Positions 39,210 through 53,025 of a DNA stretch of 64,000 nucleotides are shown piece by piece; positions within the stretch are counted from its first letter, which is position 1; each line of letters begins with the position of its first letter. Under the pieces are notes generated by a model, which was given only the letters and a program-made list of their open reading frames with translations, was not told where the DNA came from and ran no database searches. The stretch spans positions 24,015,866 to 24,079,865 of the forward strand of contig NC_064846.1 of assembly GCF_024166365.1 (NCBI RefSeq), given 5' to 3'. Both the position numbers and the translations under genes were made by a program. The DNA is from Elephas maximus indicus (Eukaryota > Chordata > Mammalia > Proboscidea > Elephantidae).

Positions 39210-40082
39210 TCAAACGACTGCCTCTTGATCCATGCACAGATTCCTCATGAGCACAATTAAGTGTTCCAGACTTCTCATTCTCTGCAATGTTATCCATAAT
39301 TTGTTATGATCCACACAGCCAAATGCCTTTGCATAGTCAATAAAACACCGGTCAACATCCTTCTGGTATTCTCCGCTTTCAGCCAGGATCCATCTGACAT
39401 CAGCGATGATAGCTCTGGTTCCAGGTCCTCTTCTGAAACCAGCCTGAATTTCTGGCAGTTCCCTGTCAATATAGTGCTGCAGCCACTTCTGAATGATCTT
39501 CAGCAAAATTTTGCTTGCCTGTGATATTAAATGGTATTGTTCGATAATTTTCCCATTCGGTTGGATCACCTTTCTTGGGGATAAGCGTAAATATGGATGT
39601 CTTCCAGTGAGTTGGCCAGGTAGCTGTCTTCCAAATTTCTTGGCATAGAGAGTAAGCACTTCAAGCGTTGTATCCGTTTGTTGAAACATCTCAATTGGTA
39701 TTCCGTCAATTCCTGGAGCCTTGTTCTTCACCAATGCCTTCAGTGCAGCTTGGACTTCTTTCTTCAGTTCCATCGGTTCCTGATCATATGTTACCTCCTG
39801 AAATCGTTGAACGTCCACCAATTCTTTTTGGTATAGTGACTCCGTGTATTCCTTCCATCTTCTTTCGATGCTTCCTGTGCTGTTTAATATTTTCCCTGTA
39901 GAATCCTTCAATATTGGAACTTGAGTCTTGAATTTTTTCTTCAGTTCTTTCAGCTTGAGAAACGCTGAGCGTGTTTTTCCCTTTTGGTTTTCTATCTCCA
40001 GCTCTTTGCACATGTCATCATAATACTTTGTCTTCTCAAACCACCCTTTGAAATCTTCTGTTAAGCTCTTTAACATCATCAC
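39210..40082 (-). pseudogene. RTE reverse transcriptase fragment, open 290 codons
   Basis: Contains KNKAPGIDGIPIEMFQQT, EIQAGFRRGPGTRA and FIDYAKAFGCVDH. In the last, the second Asp of the FIDYAKAFDCVDH motif has become Gly. The frame is lost before the YADD box, which remains readable at about 39,030. Confidence 0.85.
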
Positions 40083-40661
40083 TTTTTCCTTTTGCTTTGG
40101 CTACTTGACGTTCAAGAGCAAGTTTCAGAGTCTCTTCTGACATCCATTTAGGTCTTTTCTTTCTCTCCTGTCTTTTTAATGACCTCTTGCTTTCTTCATG
40201 GATAATGTCGAAGTTATTCCACAACTCTTCTAGTCTTCCATCATTAGTGTTCAATGCATCCAATCTATTCTTGAGATAGTCTCTAAATTCAGGGATATAC
40301 TCAAGGTCATACTTTGGTTCTCATAGACTTGTTCTAATTTTCTTCAGCTTCAACTTGAACTCACATATAAGCAATTGCTGATCTGTTCTGCAGCTGCCCC
40401 CCGCCCTTATTCTGACTGATGATATCCAGTTTCTCTATTGTATCTTTCCACAGATGTAGTCAATTTGATTCCTGTGTATTCCATATGGTGAGGTCCACGT
40501 GTATAGTCACGTGGTGAAAAAAGGTATTTACAACAGACAAGTCATTGGTCTTGCAAAATTAAATCATGTGATCTCCAGCATTGTTTCACCAAGGCCGTAT
40601 TTTCTGAGTACTGATCCTTCTTCTTTGTTTCCAACTTTTGATTTCCAATCGCTAGTAATTA

Positions 40662-41036
40662 TCAGTGCATCCTTATTGCATGTTTATCAATTTCAGACTG
40701 CAGAAGTTGGTAGAAGTCTTCAATTTCTTCATCTTTGGCCTTAGTGGTTGGTGCATAAACATGAATAACAGTGGTATTAACTGGTCTTCCTTGCAGGTGT
40801 ATGGATATTATCCTATCACTGACAGCGTTGTATTTCAGAAGAGATCTTGAAATGTTCTTTTTGATGATGAATGCAACACCATTCCTCTTCACATTGTCAC
40901 TCCTGGCATAGTAGACCATATGATTGCTTGATTCAAAATGACCAATACCAGTCCATTTCATCTCACTAATGCCTAGGGTATCAATCTTTATGCGTTCCAT
41001 TTCATCTTTGACGATTTCCAATTTTCCTAGATTCAT
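40662..41036 (-). pseudogene. RTE endonuclease amino-terminal fragment
   Basis: MNLGKLEIVKDEMERIKIDT then LGISEMKWTGIGHFES match copy 1. The frame breaks before the GDWN block. Confidence 0.85.
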
Positions 41037-41452
41037 ACTTCTTACATTTCAGTTTCTGATTATTAACGGAAGTTTGCAGCTGTTTCTTCTCATTTTGAGT
41101 CGCGCCACATCAGCAAATGAAGGTCCCGAAGGCTTTACTCCATCCACGTCATTAAGGTCAACTCCACTTCAAGGAGGCAGGTCTTGCCTAGTCATCTTTT
41201 GAGTGCCTTCCAACCTGGGGGGCTCATCTTCCAGCACTATATCAGACAATGTTCCACTGCTATTCATAAGGCTTTCATTGGCTAATGCTTTTCAGAAGTA
41301 GACTGCCGGGTCCTTCTTCCTAGTCTGTCTTAGTCTGGAAGCTCAGCTGAAACCTGTCCTCCATGGGTGACCCTGCTGGTGTTTGAATACCAGTGGCATA
41401 GCTTCCAGCATCACAGCAAAACACAAGCCCCCACAGTACGGCAAACTGACTA

Positions 41453-43313
<1,861 letters not shown>

Positions 43314-43314
43314 T

Positions 43315-43527
43315 GTGGAGTCCGTGGGTGGTGCAGACAGTTAACATGCTCATTGCCAACCTAAAGTTTAGAGATTCAAATGCACCCAGAGGTGCCGCAG
43401 AAGAAAGGTCTGGCAGTCTACTTCTGAAAACTCAGCCACTGAAAGCCCTGTGGAGCACAGTTCTACTCTGCCACACATCGGGTTGCCATGAGTTGGAACT
43501 GACTCCACAGTAACTGGTTTTACAGGT
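43315..43527 (+). mobile_element. AfroSINE-related element (AGAAAGGTCTGGCAG variant)
   Basis: Head GGAGTCCGTGGGTGGTGCAG, core GAAAGGTCTGGCAGTCTACT and GGGTTGCCATGAGTTGGAAC. Same variant as 57,846-58,017 and 58,130-58,350. Confidence 0.85.
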
Positions 43528-43682
43528 TTCTGTCATTGACATGGTGGTCAGAGATTCACGACATATGTCATTCATTCGGATTCTTTTGCTTTCAACAATA
43601 AATGCGGTTTTCAAGTGTTAGTAGCCTATTGGCTTATAAAAAAATAACTAGCATTAATATGACTTTTCTCTCCTTATAATAG

Positions 43683-44560
<878 letters not shown>

Positions 44561-44574
44561 ATGCTGGAAGGAAC

Positions 44575-44770
44575 CGTCTACTATATGCTACCCCTCCTGC
44601 CATTTATAGCCCCCTCACCACCATTTTATAGCAAATAGGGAGGAGGCTGGACCAGGGAGGTTAGGAGACTTGCCTGAGTCCACACAGCAAGTCAAAGGCA
44701 GGGCAGGACTAGAATCCAGGTCTTCTGCCTACTGGTTCACTGATATAACTACTAAACCATACTGCTTGAA
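44575..44770 (-). mobile_element. MIR
   Basis: GGAGACTTGCCTGAGTCCAC, then AAGGCAGGGCAGGACTAGAA and TCTTCTGCCTACTGG: MIR reverse-strand order. Confidence 0.7.
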
Positions 44771-44907
44771 GTACACAGAGAATTCTGAATTTGGGAATGG
44801 GATGGCATTGAGAAGTAGTGTCATGTGTGCTTTCTAACACATGAATTGGGATATGGTACAAGTTATTGTCCTTTATATACATACATAAAAAAAATACATG
44901 TGTAGAA

Positions 44908-45058
44908 TATAAAACCCATTGCCATCGAATTGATTCTGACTCATAGCCACCCTACATGACAGAGTAGAACTGCCCCACAGAGTTTCCAAGGAGCGCCTGG
45001 TGGATTTGAACAGCTGATCTTTTGGTTAGCAGACATAGCTCTTAACCACTACACCACC
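44908..45058 (-). mobile_element. AfroSINE (short form)
   Basis: ACCCATTGCCATCGAATTGA through AACCACTACACCACC. It lies 145 bp before the exon 12 acceptor. Confidence 0.93.
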
Positions 45059-45203
45059 ATATAAATATATAAACCGTGGAATAGAACATGGATTGAAATG
45101 ACTCTGTGAACGACTGTCTTGTCAAAATTCAAAGCTAATTTAGGGGCCCCCTCCCCAACCAAATGCCTTTTGCTTCTTTCACTAATGTGACCTTTCTCTC
45201 TAG

Positions 45204-46289
45204 GTAGAAGATTTGAGACTAGCCTATGGCAGTGGGTGTTACCGAAATGCAAATGGAGTGCACGCATCTGAGCCGGTGCTAGATAGTAGGAGGAGGAACT
45301 CTGCAGTGGAGGTGACGTTTGCAGCCAAGCTGGAACGGTCCAAACCAGAGGCAGATCCCATATCATTGCATCAGTCCCAGAGCAGTTCCTCTTTCCATTT
45401 TATGTATACAGACCCTGTCTTTAACACTGACCCTGATCCTGACACTGACTTCTTTGAGGAGAAGAGTCCTCTAAGCTCCTTCCAAAGAAGCTGTAAGTTT
45501 GCTAACAATCACATGAGTACATCTTCCGGCCTCACAAGCAAAGTGAGTCCAGCAAGGCAGCTAACTTACACAGATGTGCCCTATATTCCCTGTACTAGTC
45601 AGCAAGTTGATATTATGCCTCCCCAAGTCTTTTTTTACGTGGACAGGCCACCCCAGGTGCCCAGACGGTCTCCAATCATGGCAGAAGAAAGGGAAAGGCC
45701 AGACAGCTGCCTACAGCCCTCTGTAATGAAACCAGCTAAAAGAAGTCCCAGGAATATTAGAATGAAGAGCTTTCAGCAAGACTTTCAAGAGCTCCAAGAA
45801 GCTATGGCCAGGACTAGTGGTAGGAGCAACATCAATGTAGATCTAGAAGATGAAGATCCAACCTTAGTAGATGCATTTGCATATAACATTCAAGGGCAAA
45901 CCCCTAAACGGTCCCAGAGCCATTCAGACATGAAAACTATTCGTTTTCCTTTTGGGTCAGAATTTAGACCTTTAGGGCCTTGCCCTGCTCTGAGTCGTAA
46001 AGCTGACCTGTTAACATACATGTTTGCAGAGCAGGAGTTTCCAACGGCTCTAGTGGGGCAGGGTGCAGCAGACAGGTATGTAGCTAGTGAATCCAGTGAT
46101 TCTGAATCAGAGATTCTTAATCCAGACTATTACTCTTTGTATGGTAAAGGGACGAAGTCACCCACGGCCAGAATCCGCTTGTCTTCTGGTAGCTTACAGC
46201 TTGATGAAGAAGATGAAGATGCTTCTTTCAGTGCATCAACTGCTGAAGACAAGACTTTGCGAAAACCATGCAATTACTTTTTAGCTTAA
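45204..46289 (+). CDS. FRMD7: FRMD7 coding exon 12 (terminal coding exon)
   Basis: A 1086-nt exon ending in TAA and encoding residues 351-711, the C-terminal region outside the FERM fold. It starts [20 protein letters not shown] after acceptor TTTCTCTCTAG and ends KPCNYFLA. Recognisable landmarks are [58 protein letters not shown] and [12 protein letters not shown]. The tail is acidic and serine-rich. The DPDPDTD stretch near residue 430 and its surroundings differ most from the human protein I recall, and small indels bring the total three residues below human. An internal ATG at 45213 is not the start. Confidence 0.96.
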   Translation, partial: VEDLRLAYGSGCYRNANGVHASEPVLDSRRRNSAVEVTFAAKLERSKPEADPISLHQSQSSSSFHFMYTDPVFNTDPDPDTDFFEEKSPLSSFQRSCKFANNHMSTSSGLTSKVSPARQLTYTDVPYIPCTSQQVDIMPPQVFFYVDRPPQVPRRSPIMAEERERPDSCLQPSVMKPAKRSPRNIRMKSFQQDFQELQEAMARTSGRSNINVDLEDEDPTLVDAFAYNIQGQTPKRSQSHSDMKTIRFPFGSEFRPLGPCPALSRKADLLTYMFAEQEFPTALVGQGAADRYVASESSDSESEILNPDYYSLYGKGTKSPTARIRLSSGSLQLDEEDEDASFSASTAEDKTLRKPCNYFLA

Positions 46290-47195
46290 AATTGTAAACT
46301 CTATGAATGTTTCTGGGCCAGTTCCATATGACCACCTTAGGTTCAAAACAAACAAACAAACAAAAAGGAACCTCTTTGCATAAACCATTTTCTTAGTTAC
46401 TACTCATTAGCATTAAAGGAATCTTCTAATTTTGGATACCTAGCTTATCAAGAACCAGCTATAGCCCCATTCCTCAGAAGCTACCATTGCTAGAGCGCCA
46501 CTCTTCTAGCCCCTCTGAACGGACTCTGGAACATGCTCTCTCCCTACCAGCACCATGGAAGGGTGAGGTGGGGATTTGTCATTGCCATTACACATTTCCT
46601 CACAGAGACATAATAAACGAAGCTCAGGCTCTTCAACCCTGAAAAATGGCGAAAAAATGAGTTGACGTATGGAATTGGGTTCTAATATCATTTAGTGATT
46701 CAGTAGATATTGACTGTGTTGATCGTTCTGTTCTTAAAACCATACTTCGACTCAAGATTTCAGTCATCACTATCCGTGTGGGCCCATTAAAACTGGTCTT
46801 GTTATATGTTAAGGACTTCAATTTTTATAACATATATATATATATAAGGGGAGCATGGCCCTCCTATAGCCTCAGGAACAAGGTGGTGGGATAAATATTC
46901 TCAACAGAACACACGTTGAGAATTAATCCAGGACTTGGCAGAATTCTAAACCTAGGAAGTTAATAACTTAAATCAATTTCTAAAGTCAGTTCTATGCCCG
47001 ATGAAGATATTATGATGTTTGACTGATAACTTCTCTATTCCTGATTACCTACTATATGTAGTGAAAGATAAAAGTTAACAGGCTGGTTTATCTAATCTGT
47101 CCTGACAGATATATATATTTTGCCAGATCTTGTTGCATGTATGTAAGCTAGGAAATGAGATGAATGTTATTTTAATAAAAAGTGAGAGAAAATCC
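46290..47195 (+). other. FRMD7: FRMD7 3'UTR (predicted)
   Basis: About 0.9 kb of AT-rich, repeat-poor sequence follows the stop codon. It ends just after the AATAAA at 47174-47179, the best placed of several signals. A short (CAAA)n tract (about 46340) and a (TA)n tract (about 46832-46849) lie inside. The 3' end is inferred from the signal only. Confidence 0.5.
47174..47179 (+). promoter_or_regulatory. Candidate FRMD7 poly(A) signal AATAAA
   Basis: A canonical hexamer about 885 nt after the FRMD7 stop. An ATAATAAA at about 46610 and an AATAAA at about 47824 are alternatives. Confidence 0.4.
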
Positions 47196-48117
47196 ATTTA
47201 TTTAAAAAATGATTTTCCTTTTGTTTCAATCAATTTCAGAAATGATTGGTTCTGGCCTATGACTAAGGGAAGAGACAGTTACAGAACAAAGAAAAGGAGG
47301 CAGACAGGTGAAAATGTATAAATGTATAAAAAGGATAGTGCTGAAATCAAGCTGAGTTAATGAACCAGAATTCTGTTCTTGACCCATTGAAAATTTCTCT
47401 ACTATTGCTCCAGGAAGTTATAGCATTCTATTTGAGAATTTATTGATTTTAGTTTTCAGTATATTTACAAGACAACGTTAAGTACTAACTTCAAAGAAAT
47501 GATGCAATTATATAGGCAAGTTATTTTTATATATAACTTAATGGTGAAAAGATGGATGAAATAATTTCCTTACTCTCCTAGTCCTTACATCTGAAAATTC
47601 CCTTTGATGTACCTCATTCCATTCTTTTCCCACATTCTAGTGCTTTCTTTTTTGCTCCTGCCCTCATATCTAGTATCACATTAAGTTCACCTTCAACCGT
47701 TTCCCCAGGAAAAACTCAAATTCCTTTATTCTATATGCTATTTCTCATCTCAATTTCTGGAAATCTTTGCTAGTTTATATATTCTACAGTGAACTATAGG
47801 GCTCAGATCTGTATATGATATCCTAATAAAGCTCTAATTAGGATGACCATATAATTTATTGTCCAACCCAGGACATTTTTGAGTGAAAGAGGACTCTATT
47901 ACTAATTTTGCCAGGACAGGAGGGTGAAATTGGGGCAGATGTTCACTTTAGTTATAAACAATGCTTAATATAATGTGAAGAATATCTTCCAGTTTTCAAC
48001 TGAATGTTCCAACAATAAATTAAAGGGCAAAGGAGAAAATAAAAAAGGAAACAATTTAAATACCACACCGCACTCCCCCTCAAGAAAACAAACATTGAGA
48101 ACCATGAAATTTAAATA
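47196..48117. other. FRMD7/STK26 tail-to-tail intergenic spacer
   Basis: About 0.9 kb between the predicted 3' ends. It is AT-rich. It carries an old terminal-inverted-repeat-type fragment at about 47838-47945 (ATGACCATATAATTTATTGT), related to the one split at 1528-1825. No gene seen. Confidence 0.5.
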
Positions 48118-48123
48118 TTTATT
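48118..48123 (-). promoter_or_regulatory. Candidate STK26 distal poly(A) signal
   Basis: TTTATT on the + strand reads AATAAA on the gene strand, about 1.54 kb after the stop. Confidence 0.35.
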
Positions 48124-49660
48124 TTGAAAACCCCCAAAACAGTGGAATACGCTTTACCTAGAAACAGTTTACAGGATTAATAGCTATAATGGGCAATGAG
48201 CCACACAATTTGTCCCTGTGATGCAGTTGTAGCCTAAAGTTTCAAACAATCGATTTATAAATTTGTTGCTTTTACTTTTACAAAAATATTCATTTAATTC
48301 ACCATACGAATTGCAAAATTATTTCCAGATCACCACAGATTATAAATCGCAACTGACTTTCAGTTACATAGCAGGTGAAAATTTTAACGGAACCGTTTAC
48401 TTCAAAATACAATGCATTTAAAATGATTGTTACAGTATAGGCACCAATGAAAATCATTTTATTGGCATAGACATCACAACATCTTTCGCAAGTGTTTTGC
48501 ATTATTTTAAAGAAAGAGAAGGTAATGGCCACTTGGGCAAAAAACTATATTCTTTACTCGAAGAACATCTTCATTCTAATAATTGGCAATGATTCAGATA
48601 AAAAAAGACTTTTGTGCAAAAACTAAATTGTGCAGATCCAAACATTAAAACATTAAGTATTAAAACTAGTTAATATTAATAATTCTACAACTGCAGAAAT
48701 ATAGCCCTAATTCAAAACTTAGGCATAATATATATACTGAGTTTAGAAGAAAAAGGTATTACCCACTTAACAGTATCATAAATAGAACTGAAAATTAACT
48801 GTACAGTCTAAGTTACCTTTGAATAGACAGAAATCATTCCATACTTACTATGGTTTTCATATGAACTAGAAAATGCTCATTTAAATACCCTTTCAAAAAT
48901 GAATAAATGATGCTTATGTATTGTTAAGTATGAAAAACAAAAATGTATAAATAGTTCATAGAACAATTTATGGCAAAAAATATGCTGGTGTAAGTTATAT
49001 TCATATCAGCTTTTTTAGGCTCTCTCTGTTGCTACATGTTGTCTGCAAATGCCTCAAATACAGGGCTCTCAAATGTGATAATCATTGAGCTGCCTGGAAC
49101 ATCATACCAACTTGGTAGAAGAATCAATACTTTTCCAGCTTTCATTTCCAGGGGCTTATTGAAACCTTCTGTTTTAAGAAGATATGATTTATTTCCACCT
49201 CCCCACCAACAGTAGTTTTTAGTATATGATTGTGTAAAAAAACAAAAAAAAGCTTTTTGATGCTCGGTAATTTCCAAAAGTTGAGTTTTGGATGACTTTG
49301 AAAGACCTGTATGTTTTGTGAGTGTACAGTTAACTAAAGGTCAAAACATGAAAGGTATTCATTCTAGTAACTTAAGTAATAATGATACCTAAAAGCAAAA
49401 CTGGATCTCAACGTTCACTAGAGTACAGATGAAACTATAGTATTAAAACTTCCTCCTTACAAAAAAATCTCTCCAAAATATAAAATGATAGACACCATCC
49501 CAAAATAGTTGAATAGGTTCTTCTAAATCTTCAATCACCAATATGTTACAAAGATCCAAAAGGCACATGGAGCTCAGGAGTTAAGCACTGTTAAGCTTGA
49601 AGTCGCTTTGGTGGGTTTCTCTGGGCCCGTACGAAACACCAGCCAAAAACAAGCTGTTTC
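48118..49660 (-). other. STK26: STK26 3'UTR (predicted)
   Basis: About 1.5 kb of AT-rich DNA with no recognised repeat follows the STK26 stop. It runs to the most distal of several AATAAA hexamers on the - strand (TTTATT at 48118-48123). Nearer signals at about 48458 and 49188 could give shorter transcripts. Confidence 0.45.
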
Positions 49661-49685
49661 TTAGGGGGATTCATCTGCCGAACAC
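49661..49685 (-). CDS. STK26: STK26 terminal coding exon segment
   Basis: 25 nt complete the split Lys codon and encode CSADESP before TAA (TTA on the + strand at 49661-49663). Acceptor TTTTATAG. The residues agree with the conserved MST4 C-terminus. Confidence 0.94.
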
Positions 49686-50772
49686 CTATAAAATTAATGA
49701 AAAAATTTAAATCAATGTAATAGTATGCATGTTCATATTTCTCATCTGTATGAACTCTGCAAAGAAGGAACTGACTCGACAAACTGGATATATTCTATTG
49801 ACTCTTATCATGTAGATGTTAAAATATAAACAAGTTTCAAAAATCCCTTCTGAGTCTGATCTGGCAACTTCCAAATGATTTGTTTACAACTGGAAAACAG
49901 AGGCGTTTTCCATTAAAATCAAAGGGATTTTAAGAGGGGCTTTCGTTTATAAGTACAGGTAGGATCTATCAGATAGAAAGATCTGTGAAAGTACGTGCTT
50001 TTACAGGCTATATAGGTTGTTTCAACTTGATCCCAGTGACATCACAAATATAGAGAAATGCAAAAAGAGATACAATGGGGTTAAGGCTAAAATTAGTATC
50101 ACTTTATAATGGTTAGCTTGAGCTAAGGAGTTATACGTACGTGCGCATATGCATACAAAAGTCTTGTTTAAAAATAATTTTTTAATTAAAAATAACTTTT
50201 TTGAATGTGAACAAGGTTAAACTATCTAATAGTTCCAAGAGGCAATATAGAAACTGAACTCAAACATAAAGGCCTTCTATATAGTCTGCAATGGATTCCT
50301 CCAGCTAAAATTCTTTCCTTAACTTTTCATATGGGAGTCGAACTTGGGATCTTTAGCACTGGAAGCTATGTGAATAGTGGTGTTTCTTCAAATGACGAGG
50401 GTAGTGGCAAGAAAGAAAGCATTCCTAGGTGGTGCTTACAAGGGCCCAAGTAAGGATATTCCTAGATGGTATTTACAAGGGTGCAAATAAGAATATGCTC
50501 AATCGCCTTTTGTCTATGCTCCCAGCTAGCAGGGAAAAGGAAAATAAACAGGCCTTTTCATTCAGTGGAAAACTACCCTGAAATGCCTGAAGATATTAAT
50601 TACAAAAACTAACGTTTAAGATGGGTAACAAAACAGCTTTCAAGCATACTATTAATAAAAAGTGGCTTTGTTCAAAACAATAAATAAATGATTGAATCAA
50701 GGCAATTCCATCATAAATTAACATTCAACAGAAAATGTCAAGAAAATTTTTTAAATGACATTTTAAGCTTAC
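49686..50772. other. STK26 last intron
   Basis: 1.09 kb, AT-rich. A direct repeat of about 35 bp (CATTCCTAGGTGGTGCTTAC at 50,421 and TATTCCTAGATGGTATTTAC at 50,457) is the only structure seen. Confidence 0.5.
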
Positions 50773-50909
50773 TTTTGAAATTTTTCAATTAGTTTCTTCA
50801 CCATTTTATCTGTGATGCCGGGACAGGCAGCTTCCGCCACTGCAATACTTTTCTCGAGTTCTTCAATAGCCTGATTCCTGCTAGCATTGTTTTCATCCTG
50901 CTGTTTAAG
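50773..50909 (-). CDS. STK26: STK26 exon, residues 364-409
   Basis: 137 nt encoding LKQQDENNASRNQAIEELEK then SIAVAEAACPGITDKMVKKL and IEKFQ. These are the helical hairpins that bind CCM3/PDCD10 in GCKIII kinases. Acceptor TTTTTCAG, donor GTAAGC. Confidence 0.96.
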
Positions 50910-50990
50910 CTGAAAAAGATCAATAGCCATAACATTCAAAATACTATACTACTTAATATAAATGCCCAAAGCTAATTAACCTGCACTTAC

Positions 50991-51053
50991 CTCAGCAAAC
51001 ACAGGTGTGATTAACATAGACAAACAGCTCAGGGTTTGCACAAAATCTTGCTC
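50991..51053 (-). CDS. STK26: STK26 exon, residues 343-363
   Basis: 63 nt, phase 0, beginning EQDFVQTLSCLSMLITPVFA and ending E. It belongs to the C-terminal dimerisation/CCM3-binding region. Phe, Leu and Val replace Leu, Ile and Ala of the human sequence I recall. That is three changes in 21 residues, the most divergent STK26 exon seen here. Acceptor TTCAAAG, donor GTAAGT. Confidence 0.93.
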
Positions 51054-51253
51054 CTTTGAATAAATAATATAGATTATGCACATGAAAAAGAAAATAGTCA
51101 TTCAGGTTTTTCTTAGTTCTTTTATACCAAATGTACACTAATTTAATTCCCTCCATTCCCCCAAATGAGCTGGTAAAACACAAGTCCCAATGCTTCTTCT
51201 CATCACTAATTCCCACCCATAACCAGATAGTCTGTCACCTCTAGGATTACAAT

Positions 51254-51561
51254 GTTGTTGTTGTTGTTAGCTGCTGTCAAGTCATGACAACCCCATGCAC
51301 AAAGGAACAAAATGCTGCCCAGCCCTGTATCATCCCCATAAAATTTTCATTGGCTGATTTTTAGAAGTAGATGGCCAGGCCTTTCTTCCTAGTCCATCTT
51401 AGTCTGGAAGCTCCGCTGAAATCTGTTCAGCATCATAGCAACACTCAAGTTTCCACTGACAGATGGGTGGTGGCTGTGCAAGAGGCGCACTGATCAGGAA
51501 TTGAACCCCAGTCCCCCACACGGAAGATGAGAATTCTTCCACTGAACCACCAATGCCTCAT
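51254..51561 (-). mobile_element. Complete tRNA-Gly-headed SINE with RTE-like body
   Basis: Perfect 9-bp duplication GATTACAAT at 51,245-51,253 and 51,562-51,570 defines a 308-bp element. In its own sense it reads GGCATTGGTGGTTCAGTGGA (tRNA-Gly-like), GGGTTCAATTCC-type box B, RTE 5'-like body and a (CAA)n tail. Confidence 0.88.
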
Positions 51562-51583
51562 GATTACAATACCAAAACTGACC

Positions 51584-51739
51584 AAACCCGTTGCTGTTGA
51601 GTCAATTCTGACTCATAGTAACCCTATAGGACAGAGTAGAACTGCCCCACAGGGTTTCCAAGGAGCGGCTGATGGATTCGAACTGCTGACCTTTTGGTTA
51701 GCAGCTGAGCTCCTAATTACTGTGCCACCAGGGCTTCAA
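51584..51739 (-). mobile_element. AfroSINE (short form)
   Basis: CCAAACCCGTTGCTGTTGAG through GTGCCACCAGGGCTTC, 22 bp from the tRNA-Gly-headed SINE. Confidence 0.94.
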
Positions 51740-51996
51740 CAGACAGCAGTAAATCCACTGTGTTTATGTATCTCTACGTGAACTTCAGAGAAAAAGGTAC
51801 CAATGGCCACTTAAAATGACTTCTATTACCTTTTCTTAATTAGCTCAAAACTAAGCACAAATGAAGCATAGTATCTACCACAGTGACATAGACAGGCATT
51901 TAGGGGTATTAAATGCTAACATTTTTGGCCATCATAATCTCACTACAGAGCTTGAGAAAGTCTCTCAAGAGGCAGCGGTCATCTCCATGTACTTAC

Positions 51997-52090
51997 CGCC
52001 CCATTCTGTAGTTTCTTTGGATCAGGCTTCTTCCGCACCGTAGTAAAGCTCCATTCAGGATGAGTATTGCTTTCCCTGCTGGTGGATTCC
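51997..52090 (-). CDS. STK26: STK26 exon, residues 311-342
   Basis: 94 nt encoding ESTSRESNTHPEWSFTTVRK then KPDPKKLQNGA. It is the linker between kinase and C-terminal domain. Ser (SRESN) and Leu (KKLQN) replace Asn and Val of the human sequence I recall. Acceptor CTGTTTAG, donor GTAAGT. Confidence 0.95.
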
Positions 52091-52267
52091 CTAAACAGAT
52101 TGCCAAAGATACCTTGATAAGTTGGTAAATAATTCATCTTGATGAAAATACCAAATCACCACAGCCAGAAGCTGAAGAGATAATTGACCTGCTGCTTAAA
52201 AAAAAGCACAGTACAGTAAAAGCACCAGATCTCAGTTTCAGGTAGATATTACTTTTAGTAAGGGGTA

Positions 52268-52465
52268 GCAGCGGTTTTCAACTCTAAGTGTACATCAGAA
52301 TCACCTGTGGTGACCTCTTAACATATAGATGCTTGCTCCCTGACCTCTTCCCTGACCTCCTCCAGCTGACTGAATCAGCATCTCCAGTAGTGGGGCTTGA
52401 GATTTTTTTTCATAGCTCCATGGGTGACTCTCATGGATGGCAAAGGCCAGCCACCACTGGAACAG
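52268..52465 (+). mobile_element. MER5A-like hAT fragment
   Basis: GCGGTTTTCAACTCTAAGTG then ACATCAGAATCACCTG: MER5 start. The 3' end is diverged. Confidence 0.6.
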
Positions 52466-52494
52466 GGTATAAAAATGCTCTGGTATTTTTTTTA

Positions 52495-53025
52495 TCCCCT
52501 TCAAAATCTGGGTAATTTTTTAAAAAGTGTGGTACATATATTTGCTAATTCAACACTTTTTTATGTGTATAATTCAGTGATATTGATTACACTCTTCATG
52601 TTGTACAACCATTATTACCATCCTTTTCCAACTTATTTTGTCGCCATTAACAGAATGTCTGTGCCCCTAAACAGTAACCCCCCTTTTTCGTCTCCTTCCC
52701 ACCCCTGGTAACCACTAATAAGCTTTGGTTTCAATATATTTGCCTATTTCAAATAAGTGAGATCATATAGTATTTGTTCCTTTGTGACTGACTTATTTCA
52801 CTCAGCATGATGTTTTCAAGGTTCATCCATGCTGTGGCATGCACCTGGACTTCATTTCTCTTTATGGCTGAATAATATTCCATTGTATGCATACACCACA
52901 TTTTGTTTATCCATTCATGTGTTGACAGACATTTTGGTTGTTTCTACCTTTTGTTATTGTGAATAGTTCTGCAATGAACATTGGTGTACAGGCTTGTTTG
53001 CACTTCCTGCCTTCAAGTATTTTGA
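52495..53025 (-). mobile_element. L1 3'-region fragment
   Basis: Antisense L1 cues TAATTCAGTGATATTGATTA, AAGGTTCATCCATGCTGTGG and GGCTGAATAATATTCCATTG, same region as at the window start. Confidence 0.85.

Larger units (their letters stand above)
38264..41452 (-). mobile_element. Near full-length RTE-clade LINE, copy 2
   Basis: About 3.2 kb in reverse orientation, from the tail TTGTTAGGTGCCGTTGAGTC to the 5' end CAGTACGGCAAACTGAC. It aligns along its length with copy 1 at 19,175-22,384. Open pieces are 38739-39020, 39210-40082 (RT) and 40662-41036 (EN amino end). Frameshifts separate them. Confidence 0.93.

Noticed and set aside
45213-46289. Complete gene starting at the ATG at 45213
   Set aside because: The preceding bases encode VED of FRMD7 directly after a splice acceptor. 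The ATG is an internal-frame artefact of where the open frame was cut.
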